Shown here piece by piece: positions 9,759-19,266 of a stretch of 64,000 nt of DNA. The position numbers and the translations under genes were made by a program. The DNA is from Undibacter mobilis. GTDB taxonomy: Bacteria; Pseudomonadota; Alphaproteobacteria; Rhizobiales; Xanthobacteraceae. The stretch covers positions 62,001 to 126,000 of the forward strand of contig NZ_QRGO01000002.1 in assembly GCF_003367195.1 (NCBI RefSeq), in the 5' to 3' direction. The notes beneath the pieces are model-generated. The model did not search any database, was not told the DNA's origin, and worked only from the letters and a program-made list of their open reading frames with translations. Each line of letters starts with the position of its first letter. Within the stretch, counting starts at the first letter, position 1.

Positions 9759-10610
9759 ATGGGCTCGATCGACGATCTGCCCCCGCTGCGCGACGTCATC
9801 CGCAAACACGAATTGCGGCCCAAGAAATCGCTCGGCCAGAACTTCCTGCACGATCTCAATCTCACGGCCCGCATCGCGCGCGCCGCCGAGCCCCTGGAGT
9901 CCGTCACCGTCATCGAGGTCGGCCCCGGACCGGGCGGGCTGACACGTGCGCTCTTGTCGCTCGGCGCCCGCCGCGTCGTCGCTATCGAGCGCGACGAGCG
10001 CGCCATCGGCGCGTTGCAGGAAATATCGGACCACTATCCGGGCCGGCTCGAAATCGTATCCGGTGACGCGCTGGAGGCCGACTACAACGCGCTGATCGGC
10101 CCCGAGCGCTGCCGCATCGTCGCCAACCTGCCCTACAATGTCGGTACCGCTCTGCTGATCCAGTGGCTCACCGCCGAACCCTGGCCGCCGTTTTACGACC
10201 GCATGGTGCTGATGTTTCAGCGCGAGGTTGCCGAACGCATTGTTGCCCGTGTCGGTGACGATGCCTATGGCAGGCTTGCCGTGCTCGCCGGTTGGCGTAC
10301 CGACGCGAAGATATTGTTCGATGTGGCGCCATCGGCCTTCGTGCCGCCGCCCTCGATCACCTCATCGGTGGTGCGGCTCGAGCCGCGCGACACCCCAATT
10401 CCCTGCGATGCGAACGCCCTGCAGCGCGTTACCGAGGCCGCCTTTGGTCAGCGACGCAAGATGCTGCGGCAGAGCCTTAAATCGCTCGCCGTCGACACCG
10501 CCGCCCTGCTCGGCGCTGCCGGCATCGAGCCGACCGCGCGCGCCGAAGAGATCGACGTGCCGGGATTCGTGGCGCTGGCGCAGGAATATGTGAAGCTGAA
10601 GAACCAGTAG
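9759..10610 (+). CDS. rsmA: 16S rRNA dimethyladenosine transferase (KsgA)
   Basis: Dimethylates A1518 and A1519 in the 3' hairpin of 16S rRNA with S-adenosylmethionine. 283 residues from ATG 9759. It shows the KsgA hallmark [11 protein letters not shown] (about 23-33), SAM motif [13 protein letters not shown], and catalytic motif IV NLPYN. A longer open frame upstream (from 9525) is antecedent to pdxA sequence and is not used. Last gene of the lptF-rsmA operon; it converges on gmk with only 17 bp between. Confidence 0.96.
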   Translation: MGSIDDLPPLRDVIRKHELRPKKSLGQNFLHDLNLTARIARAAEPLESVTVIEVGPGPGGLTRALLSLGARRVVAIERDERAIGALQEISDHYPGRLEIVSGDALEADYNALIGPERCRIVANLPYNVGTALLIQWLTAEPWPPFYDRMVLMFQREVAERIVARVGDDAYGRLAVLAGWRTDAKILFDVAPSAFVPPPSITSSVVRLEPRDTPIPCDANALQRVTEAAFGQRRKMLRQSLKSLAVDTAALLGAAGIEPTARAEEIDVPGFVALAQEYVKLKNQ

Positions 10611-10627
10611 CTCGCAAGCCAATGGGG

Positions 10628-11299
10628 CTACGGCGTCAGCCCTTTCAGTTCCGTCAGCAGCTTGTCGACGAACACATTCAGGTTCGGCATCTTCACGCGC
10701 TTGAGCCGTTCCGCGATCAGGATGGCGCGCAGCCGCGCAAAGCTCTTGTCGAGATCGCGGTTGACCAGAATGTAATCGTACTCGTTCCAGTGCTGGAATT
10801 CTTCCGCGGCATTGCGCAGCCGTTGCGCGATCACGGCATCGCTGTCCTCGGCGCGGCGCACCAGGCGCGACTTCAGCTCCTGCGCCGACGGCGGCAGCAC
10901 GAATACGGTCACCACATCGTCGCGCATCTTGTCGAGCAGTTGCCGCGTGCCCTGCCAGTCGATGTCGAACAGCACGTCGCGGCCTTCCGCTAGCGCCTTC
11001 TCCACCGGCTCGCGCGGCGTGCCGTAGAAATTGCCGTGAACCTCGGCCCATTCGAGCAGTTCGCCGGAGTCGCGCATCACCTCGAACTGGCGTTTGGTCT
11101 TGAAGAAGTAGTGAATGCCTTCGATCTCGCTCGGCCGCTTCGCCCGCGTCGTCGCCGACACCGACAAAGCCAGCTTGCCGGGATAATCGATATTTTCCTG
11201 CTCCAGCAGGGTGCGGGTCAGCGTGGTCTTGCCGGCGCCGGAGGGCGACGACAGCACCAGCATGATGCCGCGGCGTGTGATGTCGGGTTCGTCGTTCAT
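10628..11299 (-). CDS. gmk: Guanylate kinase
   Basis: Phosphorylates GMP to GDP with ATP. 223 residues with the P-loop SSPSGAGKTT near residues 17-26 and the GMP-binding region including SATTRAKRPSEIEGIHYFF. The start ATG at 11299 overlaps the yicC stop by 4 bp, so gmk is translationally coupled to yicC. The pair ends the minus-strand run that begins at fabD. Confidence 0.96.
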   Translation of the reverse strand: MNDEPDITRRGIMLVLSSPSGAGKTTLTRTLLEQENIDYPGKLALSVSATTRAKRPSEIEGIHYFFKTKRQFEVMRDSGELLEWAEVHGNFYGTPREPVEKALAEGRDVLFDIDWQGTRQLLDKMRDDVVTVFVLPPSAQELKSRLVRRAEDSDAVIAQRLRNAAEEFQHWNEYDYILVNRDLDKSFARLRAILIAERLKRVKMPNLNVFVDKLLTELKGLTP

Positions 11300-12186
11300 T
11301 CCAGGTTCTGCACCTGTTCGCGGAACTGCTCGACCACGGTTTTCAGTTCAAGCCCGATATTGGCAAGCTCGACGTCATTGGCCTTGGCGGTCAGCGTATT
11401 CGATTCGCGGTTGAGCTCCTGCGCCAGAAAATCGAGGCGGCGCCCGATCGGCCCGCCCTCGGCAATCAATTTGCGTACCTGGGTGCCGTGGGAGGCAAGC
11501 CGGTCCAGCTCTTCGCGGATGTCGGCCTTGCTCGCCATCAGGATTGCCTCCTGATAGAGGCGGTCGCTGTCGAACCGCTGCGAGGCCTCGATCAGGTTCG
11601 CGATCTGCTCGGCGAGCCTGGCCTTGATCGCTTCCGGCTTGCGGCCGGGCGCTGCCTCGGCGCGTGCGGCGAGCGATCCGATTTCGTCGAGCCGCGCCGT
11701 CAGGATCTTGCCGAGCGCATCGCCTTCGGCCCGGCGCATCGCGACCAGATCGGCGAGCGTCTTGTTGAAGCCGGCAATCACCGCCTGCTCGGCCGCCTGG
11801 CGAGCCTCCGGCGTGTCGTCATCTTCAGTCACCTCGATCACGCCCTTGAGCGCGAGAATGCCGTCGAGCGTCGGCCGCCCCGCGCCGACAATGCGGTTAT
11901 CGATTTCATCAAGCGTGGCGATGATCGCCGCCAGCACCGGCTCGTTGATTTTTACCTTCGGCGCCGTGCCTTTGCGCTCGACCGAAAGATTGCCGTAGAC
12001 CGTGCCGCGGGCGAGCGCATCGTTCGCCGCCTTGCGGGCTGCGACGTCGACGGCGTCCCAGCCCGGCGGCACGCGCAGGCGCACGTCGAGCCCCTTGGCA
12101 TTGACGGACTTGATCTCCCAATTCCAGACATAGGCGCCGGCGACGCCCTGCCCACGGGCAAATCCGGTCATGCTCGACAAGGCCAT
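11296..12186 (-). CDS. yicC: YicC family endoribonuclease-like protein
   Basis: 296 residues starting MALSSMTGFARGQG and ending in the typical YicC tail with LDFLAQELNRESNTLTAKAN. Family members act in RNA turnover; the E. coli protein is reported as an endoribonuclease. The conserved YicC-like N-terminal domain and the C-terminal DUF1732 are both present at the expected length. It lies between mltG and gmk, a conserved rhizobial arrangement, and overlaps gmk by 4 bp. Confidence 0.93.
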   Translation of the reverse strand: MALSSMTGFARGQGVAGAYVWNWEIKSVNAKGLDVRLRVPPGWDAVDVAARKAANDALARGTVYGNLSVERKGTAPKVKINEPVLAAIIATLDEIDNRIVGAGRPTLDGILALKGVIEVTEDDDTPEARQAAEQAVIAGFNKTLADLVAMRRAEGDALGKILTARLDEIGSLAARAEAAPGRKPEAIKARLAEQIANLIEASQRFDSDRLYQEAILMASKADIREELDRLASHGTQVRKLIAEGGPIGRRLDFLAQELNRESNTLTAKANDVELANIGLELKTVVEQFREQVQNLE

Positions 12187-12353
12187 AGATAAAAACTCGC
12201 GCTGCTGTTCAACGGTGAAGACCGGCGGACCTTATAGCGTTTTCAAGCGAGGTGGATACCGATCCGCGTGAAGAAACGCGCCGACATAAAGCATCCGGTC
12301 GGGGCGTGGAAACGCCGCTTCGGCAGAAAGCATAGAAGAAGGAAACCGCTCCG

Positions 12354-13610
12354 TTACCGCCGCAGGCCGGCTTTCGGCTTCGGATCGACCGCCGGCGCCG
12401 GTGCTTCGGCCGGCGCGGCGGCAGGCGCTGCCGGGGCGGCGCCGTTGCCGCGCTCGATGGCCCGCAATTTGACAACCGCCTTCTGGTGCTCGGCGTAACT
12501 GTCCGAGAAGGTGTGGCCGCCGGTGCCGTCGGCGACGAAGAACAATTCCTTGGTACGCGCCGGATTGGCGGTGGCCTCGAGCGAAGCGCGGCCCGGATTG
12601 GCGATCGGCCCCGGCGGCAGCCCTTCGATCGTATAGGTGTTGTACGGCGTGTGCTGCTCGATTTCGCTCTTCATGATCGGCCGGCCGAGCGCGCCTTTGC
12701 CGCCGGTCAGGCCGTAGATGATGGTCGGATCGGATTGCAGCTTCATCTTCGCCTTGAGACGGTTGACGAAGACGGCGGCGACGCGCGTGCGCTCGTCGTC
12801 GCGACCCGTTTCCTTCTCGACGATCGAAGCCAATGTGACGAGCTGCTCCGGCGTCTGGATTTGCGCCGGCAGGTCGGGCGAGCGACGCGCCCACACTTCC
12901 TGCAGCACGCGCTTCTGCGATTGCTGCATGCGCTGCAGGATCAGTTCGCGCGACATGCCGCGCGTAAACTTGTAGGTCTCGGGCAGCAACGTGCCCTCGC
13001 GCGGAATTTCCTTGATCTGCCCCGACAGTGCATCGGTCTCAAGCAGGCGCTGCACGATCTGCTCGGAGGTCAGCCCCTCAGCGACGGTGAAGGTGTGCTG
13101 CACCACCTTGCCTTCGCTCAAGGTCTCGACGACATCCGACAGGCTGGCCTGCTTGGCGAACTTGTATTCGCCGTGCTTCAGCGTCAGCCCGCGCGCCTTC
13201 AGCACGGCAACGCCGCCCATAAACACGTAAGGCTGATCGATCACGCCTTCTCGCTTCAGAAGATCGGAGATATCGCTGACGCCGTAGCCCTGAGGAATGT
13301 TGACGATCTTGTCTTCGCCGAGCGGACCCGGCGCATCGAATCTCTGCTTGCCGACATACAGCGCGCCGCCGCCCGCGAGGGCGACGAGAACGAGTAGCGT
13401 GAAGATGGCATTGCCGAACACCACCATCGGGTGGCGGACGCGGGCCGAATGACGCCGCGGCGCCGGCACCATTTCGGGCTCAAGCGCCGCGCGTGGGCTG
13501 CGCGGCAATTTGTTGGATGACGGCGGCGGCACCGGGCTTGCGGCCGCACGCGCGACAGAACCGGGGCGCGTACCCGGCTGTCGGTCGTGATCTGGTGGAA
13601 GGTTCGCCAA
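12354..13610 (-). CDS. mltG: Endolytic murein transglycosylase MltG
   Basis: Cleaves nascent glycan strands in peptidoglycan, setting their length. 418 residues. A proline-rich cytoplasmic tail (1-60) precedes one membrane helix (MVVFGNAIFTLLVLVALAGG, about 62-81) and a periplasmic YceG domain with the catalytic-glutamate motif LASIVEKETG and RVAAVFVNRL. The C-terminus is an alanine/proline-rich tail. The listed start is TTG at 13610; ATG 13472 would shorten only the cytoplasmic tail, so the exact start is unsure. Confidence 0.92.
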   Translation of the reverse strand: MANLPPDHDRQPGTRPGSVARAAASPVPPPSSNKLPRSPRAALEPEMVPAPRRHSARVRHPMVVFGNAIFTLLVLVALAGGGALYVGKQRFDAPGPLGEDKIVNIPQGYGVSDISDLLKREGVIDQPYVFMGGVAVLKARGLTLKHGEYKFAKQASLSDVVETLSEGKVVQHTFTVAEGLTSEQIVQRLLETDALSGQIKEIPREGTLLPETYKFTRGMSRELILQRMQQSQKRVLQEVWARRSPDLPAQIQTPEQLVTLASIVEKETGRDDERTRVAAVFVNRLKAKMKLQSDPTIIYGLTGGKGALGRPIMKSEIEQHTPYNTYTIEGLPPGPIANPGRASLEATANPARTKELFFVADGTGGHTFSDSYAEHQKAVVKLRAIERGNGAAPAAPAAAPAEAPAPAVDPKPKAGLRR

Positions 13611-13901
13611 ACGTCCGCTCTCGCTTTCCTAGCCCGACAGGCTTTATCCGATGTCCGATTCGCGCATTTGACCGATCATGCCTGACTTCGGAGCGGCGCT
13701 GGCCCTGGGCAAGGGACCGCAGCTCGAAAACGAAAGCAGATTGCGCAGGTTAGAAAGAATTGTGGCGAAAGCGCGAGGCCGCACCGCCTTGTCTGCAATA
13801 CCGGCGCGCATGGCCCTCTTTACCACCACACCCGGTCGAAGTTCCCCTCCGCGTGCCCTCGCCACGTCCGCGCAAGGTTAGCGCAGCCATGGCCCGGAAC
13901 G

Positions 13902-15167
13902 CTAGCCGTTATAGCGGCTGAAGATCAGCGACGCATTGGTGCCGCCGAAACCGAACGAGTTGGACAGCGCTACATCTACGTCGCGTTTGCGGGCTTTGTG
14001 CGGCACGAGATCGATCGGTGTCTCGACCGATGGATTGTCGAGGTTGATGGTCGGCGGCACGATCCCGTCGCGGATCGAGAGGACGGAGAAGATCGCCTCG
14101 ACTGCGCCGGCCGCACCAAGCAGATGGCCGATGCACGACTTGGTCGACGACATCGAGACATGCGCGGCATCGTTGCCGATCAGCCGTTGCACGGCGCCAA
14201 GCTCGATCTCGTCGCCGAGCGGCGTCGATGTGCCGTGGGCGTTGATGTAGTCGATGTCGCCCGGCGACAACCCGGCCCGCTTGAGCGCCATCTTCATGCA
14301 GCGATAGGCGCCATCGCCATCCGGAGACGGCGCGGTGATGTGATAGGCGTCGCCGGACAGGCCGTAGCCGACGAGTTCGCCGTAAATTCTGGCGCCGCGC
14401 GCCTTGGCATGTTCGAGTTCTTCCAGCACGACAGCGCCGGCGCCCTCACCCATGACGAAGCCGTCACGCGCCTTGTCGTAGGGACGCGACGCGCGCGTCG
14501 GTTCTTCGTTGAACGCGGTCGAGAGCGCGCGCAGCGCCGAGAAGCCGGCGAGCGACATCCTGTTCACAGGCGATTCAGCGCCGCCCGCCACCATGACGTC
14601 GGCGTCGCCGAGCGCGATCATGCGGCCGGCATCGCCGATCGCATGTGCGCCGGTCGAGCACGCGGTGACCACCGCCGAGTTCGGGCCCTTCAGGCCATGC
14701 TCAATCGAGACGAAACCGGACGCCAGATTGATGATGCGGCCGGGAATGAAGAACGGCGAAACGCGGCGCGGGCCCTTCTCGTGCAGGATCACCGCCATAT
14801 CGGCGACGCCTTCGATGCCGCCGATGCCGGAGCCGATCAGGACGCCGGTCGCGACCTTCTCGTCCTCAGTCTCAGGATGCCAGCCGGCGTCGTTGAGCGC
14901 CTGGGTCGCTGCGCACATCGCATAGACGATGAACGGATCGACCTTGCGCTGCTCCTTCGGCTCCATCCACTGATCGGGATTGTAGGTGCCGTTGGTGCCG
15001 TCGCCGCGCGGAATGATGCAGGCGATCTTGGCCGGCAGATCGGACACCTCGAAGGTATCGACCTTCTTGGCGCCGCTCTCGCCCTTGATCAGGCGTGACC
15101 ATGTCGGCTCGACGCCGCAACCCAGCGGCGTCAGCATTCCCAATCCGGTGACGACAACCCGTCTCAT
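13902..15167 (-). CDS. fabF: Beta-ketoacyl-ACP synthase II
   Basis: Condenses malonyl-ACP with acyl-ACP in fatty-acid elongation. 421 residues from ATG 15167 (MRRVVVTGLGMLTPLG). The catalytic triad is visible: C170 in VVTACSTGAH, H311 in NAHGTSTPLGDE and H348 in KSCIGHLLGAAGA. A longer upstream frame is ignored because MRRVVVTG is the family start. It follows acpP in the fab operon; a 291-bp gap separates it from mltG, so mltG may have its own promoter. Confidence 0.97.
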   Translation of the reverse strand: MRRVVVTGLGMLTPLGCGVEPTWSRLIKGESGAKKVDTFEVSDLPAKIACIIPRGDGTNGTYNPDQWMEPKEQRKVDPFIVYAMCAATQALNDAGWHPETEDEKVATGVLIGSGIGGIEGVADMAVILHEKGPRRVSPFFIPGRIINLASGFVSIEHGLKGPNSAVVTACSTGAHAIGDAGRMIALGDADVMVAGGAESPVNRMSLAGFSALRALSTAFNEEPTRASRPYDKARDGFVMGEGAGAVVLEELEHAKARGARIYGELVGYGLSGDAYHITAPSPDGDGAYRCMKMALKRAGLSPGDIDYINAHGTSTPLGDEIELGAVQRLIGNDAAHVSMSSTKSCIGHLLGAAGAVEAIFSVLSIRDGIVPPTINLDNPSVETPIDLVPHKARKRDVDVALSNSFGFGGTNASLIFSRYNG

Positions 15168-15363
15168 ATCCGGCTCCGTGCTATTACGATGACGCACGCA
15201 GCCGCGACGGCTCGGCCATCGGCCAGCGCGCCGCGCTGCGAACACACTTCACCGGGAAATCCGGAGATCGGTCGCCCGCACACATCCAGGCCCGCACGCC
15301 GGTAGCCGGCAAGGCGGGGCCCGGAAATCCGATGCGTGGCAGCGTCAGCTCGCCTCGCAGCGT

Positions 15364-15603
15364 TCAGCTCTTGGCGTTCTTTTCGAGGAATTTGACGGCG
15401 TCGCCGACGGTGAGAATCGTCTCGGCGGCATCGTCGGGGATTTCGCAGCCGAACTCTTCCTCGAAGGCCATCACGAGCTCGACAGTGTCGAGACTGTCGG
15501 CACCAAGATCATCGATAAAGCTTGCCCCTTCGGTCACCTTGTCGGGCTCAACGCCCAGGTGCTCCACGACGATCTTCTTCACCCGCTCGGCAACGTCACT
15601 CAT
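15364..15603 (-). CDS. acpP: Acyl carrier protein
   Basis: Carries growing acyl chains on a phosphopantetheine arm. 79 residues, start [18 protein letters not shown], with the attachment serine S37 in the [10 protein letters not shown] motif. It is highly acidic, as expected. ATG 15603 is the family start; an in-frame ATG 21 bp upstream is not needed. It lies between fabG and fabF, separated from fabG by a 325-bp gap that probably contains its own strong promoter. Confidence 0.97.
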   Translation of the reverse strand: MSDVAERVKKIVVEHLGVEPDKVTEGASFIDDLGADSLDTVELVMAFEEEFGCEIPDDAAETILTVGDAVKFLEKNAKS

Positions 15604-15928
15604 CGGTCCAACCTCGTGCTTCATTAGAATTGGCTGTGCCCCGGTCGGTTCACAGCCATCGCGCTTCGGCCTCGTCGTGGTGACAGTGGCGTCTACGGCG
15701 TCGGATCGCGGGTCAGTTCGGCACCGCTATTTTGGTGCATCGAGACTTCCCGCCATCGGCCGCCCCAGCCGGGCCGAAATTCGGTTACCACACTTCAAAT
15801 GCGTTGACTAGCAGCCCCAGTCTATTCGTTAGAGGGCTGAAAAGCCACGCTAAATCACATCTTGTCGCTACGCGCTCGGTATTGCTTTGCACACCGCCGC
15901 CGCCCTCCGGCAACGGTGTGCGGACGCC
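15604..15928. promoter_or_regulatory. acpP upstream region with inverted repeats
   Basis: A 325-bp non-coding stretch between the fabG stop and the acpP start. Near acpP lies a perfect 8-bp inverted repeat TGGCTGTG/CACAGCCA (15631-15638 and 15651-15658) about 30 bp before the start codon. Next to fabG, a perfect 8-bp stem (15889-15896 with 15914-15921) could act as a weak terminator, without a T run. Promoter hexamers could not be fixed with confidence. Confidence 0.45.
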
Positions 15929-16666
15929 CTAGAACATCGCCATGCCGCCATTCACATGAATGGTCTGTCCGGTCACGTAGGCCGCCTCGTCGGAGGCCAA
16001 ATAGACTGCCGCCGCGGCCACGTCCAGCGGCGTGCCGAGTTTCCCCGCAGGAACCTTGGACAGGATCGTCTCGCGCTGCTTGTCGTTGAGCTTGTCGGTC
16101 ATGGCCGAGGTGATGATGCCCGGCGCAATGCAGTTGGCGGTGACGTTGCGCTTGGCATATTCGGCGGCGACCGACTTCATCATGCCGACCATGCCGGCCT
16201 TCGACGCCGTGTAATTCCCCTGCCCCGGATTACCGGTGAAGCCGACCACCGACGAGATGCCGATGATGCGGCCGTAGCGCCGGCGCATCATCCGCGAGAC
16301 CGCCGCGCGCGTCAGGCGGAACGTCGCCGTGAGATTGACGGCGATGACCTTGTCCCAGTCCTCGTCCTTGAGCTGAACGAACAGGTTGTCCTTGTTGACG
16401 CCGGCATTGGCGACGAGGATGTCGAGCTTCTCCATCTTCTCTTCCGCCGCCGGCACCAGCGCCTCGACCTGCTCCATGTTGGACAGATCGCAGGGCAATA
16501 CATGAACGCGACTGCCGAGTTCGCCGGCCAGCTTGTCCAGCGCGTCCTGGCGCGTGCCGGAAATGGCGACGGTGGCGCCCTGCGCATGCATCGACCGCGC
16601 AATGGCCTCGCCGATGGCGCCGGTCGCGCCGGTGACCAGCGCGGTTTTTCCGTTGAGACTAAACAT
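15929..16666 (-). CDS. fabG: 3-oxoacyl-ACP reductase
   Basis: NADPH-dependent reduction of beta-ketoacyl-ACP. 245 residues, classical SDR fold: nucleotide motif TGATGAIGEAIA at 12-23, NAG at about 87-89, and catalytic S139, Y152 and K156 (YTASK). The ATG at 16666 shares one base with the fabD TGA, showing translational coupling. Standard second gene of the fab operon. Confidence 0.96.
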   Translation of the reverse strand: MFSLNGKTALVTGATGAIGEAIARSMHAQGATVAISGTRQDALDKLAGELGSRVHVLPCDLSNMEQVEALVPAAEEKMEKLDILVANAGVNKDNLFVQLKDEDWDKVIAVNLTATFRLTRAAVSRMMRRRYGRIIGISSVVGFTGNPGQGNYTASKAGMVGMMKSVAAEYAKRNVTANCIAPGIITSAMTDKLNDKQRETILSKVPAGKLGTPLDVAAAAVYLASDEAAYVTGQTIHVNGGMAMF

Positions 16667-17613
16667 CAGCCATTTCTCCCGGCTTTAAAGGCGGTGACGT
16701 CGTCGGGCGTGCCGATCGAGGTCGTGGTCGCACCGTCGGCGATGCGCTTGTTGAGGCCGGCCAGCACCTTGCCGGCGCCGACTTCGTAAAACTGCGTCAC
16801 GCCCTGCGCCGCCATATAGGCAACGCATTCGCGCCAGCGCACGGTGCCCGTCACCTGCGCGACCAACGACTTGACGATGTCGGCGGGTTCGCTCAGCGGG
16901 CCCGCGGTGACATTGGCGACCACCGGCACGGCGGGCTTGTTGACCTGAACCTTGGACAAGGCCTCGGCCATCACGTCGGCGGCCGGCTGCATCAGGGCGC
17001 AATGGAACGGCGCGGATACCTGCAGCAGCATGGCGCGCTTGGCTCCCTTGCCCTTGGCAATCTCGACGGCGCGTTCGACTGCCGCCTTGTCGCCGGACAC
17101 GACCACCTGCCCGCCGCCATTGTCGTTGGCCGCCTGACATACCTGGCCCTGCGCGGCTTCGGCGGCCACCGCTGCCGCGGCATCGAAATCGAGACCGATC
17201 AGCGCCGCCATGGCGCCGGCGCCTGCCGGCACCGCCTTCTGCATGGCCTGACCGCGGGTGCGCAACAGACGCGCCGCATCCGACACCGAAAAGGTACCGG
17301 CCGCGGCCAGCGCCGAATATTCGCCGAGCGAATGGCCGGCGACGAATTGGGCGTCGCGCTGGAGGTCGAGCCCGGCCTCCGCCTGCAGCACGCGGAAGGC
17401 CGCCAGCGACACCGCCATCAAGGCCGGTTGCGCATTCTCGGTCAGGGTCAGCGTCTCGATCGGGCCCTCGAAGATCAGCGTCGACAGTTTCTCCGACAGC
17501 GCTGCGTCGACCTCATCGAACACCGCTTTGGCGACCGGAAAGGCATCGGCCAGCGCCTTGCCCATGCCAACCGTCTGGCTGCCCTGACCGGGAAATACGA
17601 ATGCGACCGTCAT
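16666..17613 (-). CDS. fabD: Malonyl-CoA:ACP transacylase
   Basis: Loads malonate from CoA onto ACP. 315 residues from ATG 17613 (MTVAFVFPGQGSQTVGMGKA). The nucleophile is S95 in VAGHSLGEYS and the partner histidine is in SAPFHCALM. An in-frame extension to 17700 is rejected because MTVAFVFPGQGSQ is the family start. First gene of the fab operon; the promoter must lie in the 247 bp before the divergent 17861 gene. Confidence 0.96.
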   Translation of the reverse strand: MTVAFVFPGQGSQTVGMGKALADAFPVAKAVFDEVDAALSEKLSTLIFEGPIETLTLTENAQPALMAVSLAAFRVLQAEAGLDLQRDAQFVAGHSLGEYSALAAAGTFSVSDAARLLRTRGQAMQKAVPAGAGAMAALIGLDFDAAAAVAAEAAQGQVCQAANDNGGGQVVVSGDKAAVERAVEIAKGKGAKRAMLLQVSAPFHCALMQPAADVMAEALSKVQVNKPAVPVVANVTAGPLSEPADIVKSLVAQVTGTVRWRECVAYMAAQGVTQFYEVGAGKVLAGLNKRIADGATTTSIGTPDDVTAFKAGRNG

Positions 17614-17860
17614 GGTCTTCTGCTTACCCTGCGCTGTGTCTGGATACCGTCGCCTGTACCCGGAACCCAGCCCCGGGGCGAAACCGGGGCCGAAAAACAC
17701 GGGTCCTCGCGCGATGTCAACCTGAGTTATCCGAAGCTCCCCCGGGCGCGGGCCCGAAGGCAGTAACCAGTCTAAAAGACTCTGCCGCTAGGATTTTTCG
17801 CTCAACCACACTGTATCCTTGGGCGCGGCGACATCGTAGCCCCGCGCGGCGGAACCGTTC

Positions 17861-18085
17861 ATGGCCGACCTGAACACCGAGGAGGACATTGAGCGCGCTC
17901 GCACCGACCCCGGTTTCCGCCAGGAATTGCTGGCCCGAAACCTGGAAAGGCTGCTGGCGGCACTCAATACGGCGCGCAAGAACGGCGACGAACGCGATCC
18001 CGTATGCGCCCGCCAGATCCGCGAGGGCGTCGATCTGGCGGTGAAGCTCGCCGGCCGGCTGCAAAAAGGCCCGACTGCGGCGTAA
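17861..18085 (+). CDS. Conserved small hypothetical protein
   Basis: 74 residues, highly charged and predicted helical, starting MADLNTEEDIERARTDPGFR and ending IREGVDLAVKLAGRLQKG. I recall similar short proteins in related Rhizobiales but no function. It is soluble, with no signal or membrane segment. It diverges from fabD and precedes the rpsF promoter. The opposite-strand frame over the same bases (17717-18109) looks like a shadow. Confidence 0.65.
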   Translation: MADLNTEEDIERARTDPGFRQELLARNLERLLAALNTARKNGDERDPVCARQIREGVDLAVKLAGRLQKGPTAA

Positions 18086-18112
18086 ACCTCGGCCGATCAG
18101 CCCCGCCAATCC

Positions 18113-18140
18113 TTGCCTTTTGCGCCAGAATCCCTATAAC
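18113..18140 (+). promoter_or_regulatory. Candidate promoter of the rpsF operon
   Basis: TTGCCT (18113-18118) and TATAAC (18135-18140) are separated by 16 bp, a reasonable housekeeping-sigma promoter. It lies about 200 bp before rpsF, leaving a long leader that could carry S6:S18 autoregulation, although I could not fold a convincing S6:S18 motif by eye. Confidence 0.4.
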
Positions 18141-18340
18141 CCCGCGATCTTCCGTCGCTCCCGGTTGGGGACTGAACGGACGGCCGTTTTTCGACTGATA
18201 ATTCAGCCGCTTACGGTAGGGCCCTCAAAAGCCCGGCGTCCCGTGTTTCCGCCTTCAGAGCAAATCGAGCCTTTCCCGAAGGGCTCGAAGGGCTAGGCGC
18301 CGAGACGACGGAAATGGGCAAACCAAGGGAAAGGCATTCC

Positions 18341-18793
18341 ATGCCATTGTACGAACACGTCTATCTGGCGCGGCCCGATCTGAGCCCGCAGCAGGTGGAA
18401 GAGCTGACCGTCAAGCTGACCGGTGTCATCACCGAAGGCGGCGGCAAGGTCACCAAGTCCGAATACTGGGGCCTCAAGTCGCTCTCCTACCGCATGAACA
18501 AGAACCGCAAGGCGCACATGACGTTGCTCAACGTCGAAGCCCCCGCGGCGGCGCTGACCGAAGTCGAGCGCCAGGAGCGCATCAACGAAGACGTCATGCG
18601 CTATCTCACCATTCGCGTTGAAGAGCTCGAGGAAGGTCCCTCGGCGATGATGCGCAAGTCGGACCGCGATGATCGCGGTGACCGTGGCGATCGGGGTGAC
18701 CGCGGCGACCGCGGCTTCGGTGGTGGCCGTGGTGGCGACCGTGAGCGTCGTCCGCGTCGCGACGACGATGCCGATACCGGCGGGGAGGAATAA
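18341..18793 (+). CDS. rpsF: 30S ribosomal protein S6
   Basis: 150 residues from ATG 18341 ([20 protein letters not shown]), with AAGGGA upstream. Residues 1-100 form the S6 domain that pairs with S18 on the small subunit. The C-terminal 45 residues are an arginine/aspartate/glycine-rich tail with repeated DRG units (about 106-127), much longer than in E. coli, as is common in Rhizobiales. rpsR follows after 3 bp. Confidence 0.97.
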   Translation: MPLYEHVYLARPDLSPQQVEELTVKLTGVITEGGGKVTKSEYWGLKSLSYRMNKNRKAHMTLLNVEAPAAALTEVERQERINEDVMRYLTIRVEELEEGPSAMMRKSDRDDRGDRGDRGDRGDRGFGGGRGGDRERRPRRDDDADTGGEE

Positions 18794-18796
18794 GTC

Positions 18797-19051
18797 ATGG
18801 CTTTCGGTTCTTCGCAGGGTGGCGGCCAGCGCCGTCCGTTCTTCCGTCGTCGCAAGACCTGCCCGTTCTCGGGCGCCAATGCGCCGAAGATCGACTTCAA
18901 GGACGTGAAGCTGCTGCAGCGTTACGTCTCCGAGCGCGGCAAGATCGTGCCGTCCCGCATCACTGCGGTGTCGGCCAAGAAGCAGCGTGAACTCGCCCAG
19001 GCGATCAAGCGCTCGCGCTTCCTCGGTCTGCTGCCTTACGTCATTCGGTAA
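18797..19051 (+). CDS. rpsR: 30S ribosomal protein S18
   Basis: 84 residues, basic, with the S18 core [12 protein letters not shown] and [19 protein letters not shown]. It binds S6 on the platform of the small subunit. It starts 3 bp after rpsF in one operon and is followed by a repetitive palindrome before the DUF2232 gene. Confidence 0.97.
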   Translation: MAFGSSQGGGQRRPFFRRRKTCPFSGANAPKIDFKDVKLLQRYVSERGKIVPSRITAVSAKKQRELAQAIKRSRFLGLLPYVIR

Positions 19052-19060
19052 CCGCCTCGC

Positions 19061-19149
19061 CCTGAGGAGCGCACCGCAAGGTGCGCGTCTCGAAGGGCGA
19101 AGCGACATCCCTCATCCTTCGAGACGCGGGCTTGCGCCCGCTCCTCAGG
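19061..19149. repeat. Repetitive extragenic palindrome, copy A
   Basis: Nested inverted repeat downstream of rpsR. Outer arms CCTGAGGAGCG (19061-19071) and CGCTCCTCAGG (19139-19149) are perfect; inner arms GCGTCTCGAAGG (19085-19096) and CCTTCGAGACGC (19116-19127) are perfect. Related copies lie at 31938-32031 and 35657-35743, all intergenic. It may protect the rpsF-rpsR mRNA 3' end or simply be a mobile-element-derived repeat. Confidence 0.85.
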
Positions 19150-19266
19150 ATGAGGCTCAAGAAACGAGGCGCGCGGGACTGAGCCCGGGCGCCGATGGTT
19201 GGGGCGGACGGTTCTGCTGAAGAACACGATCCGCCTCTAACCGCTCCTGGAGCGGGACAGCTGGTG

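Noticed and set aside
13644..13881. Short open frames on both strands between mltG and fabF
   Set aside because: Overlapping frames of 67 and 73 codons on opposite strands with no conserved-looking sequence; the region more likely holds the mltG promoter.
17717..18109. 130-codon minus-strand frame
   Set aside because: The opposite strand encodes a charged helical 74-residue protein with a more natural composition and start; this frame is its shadow.
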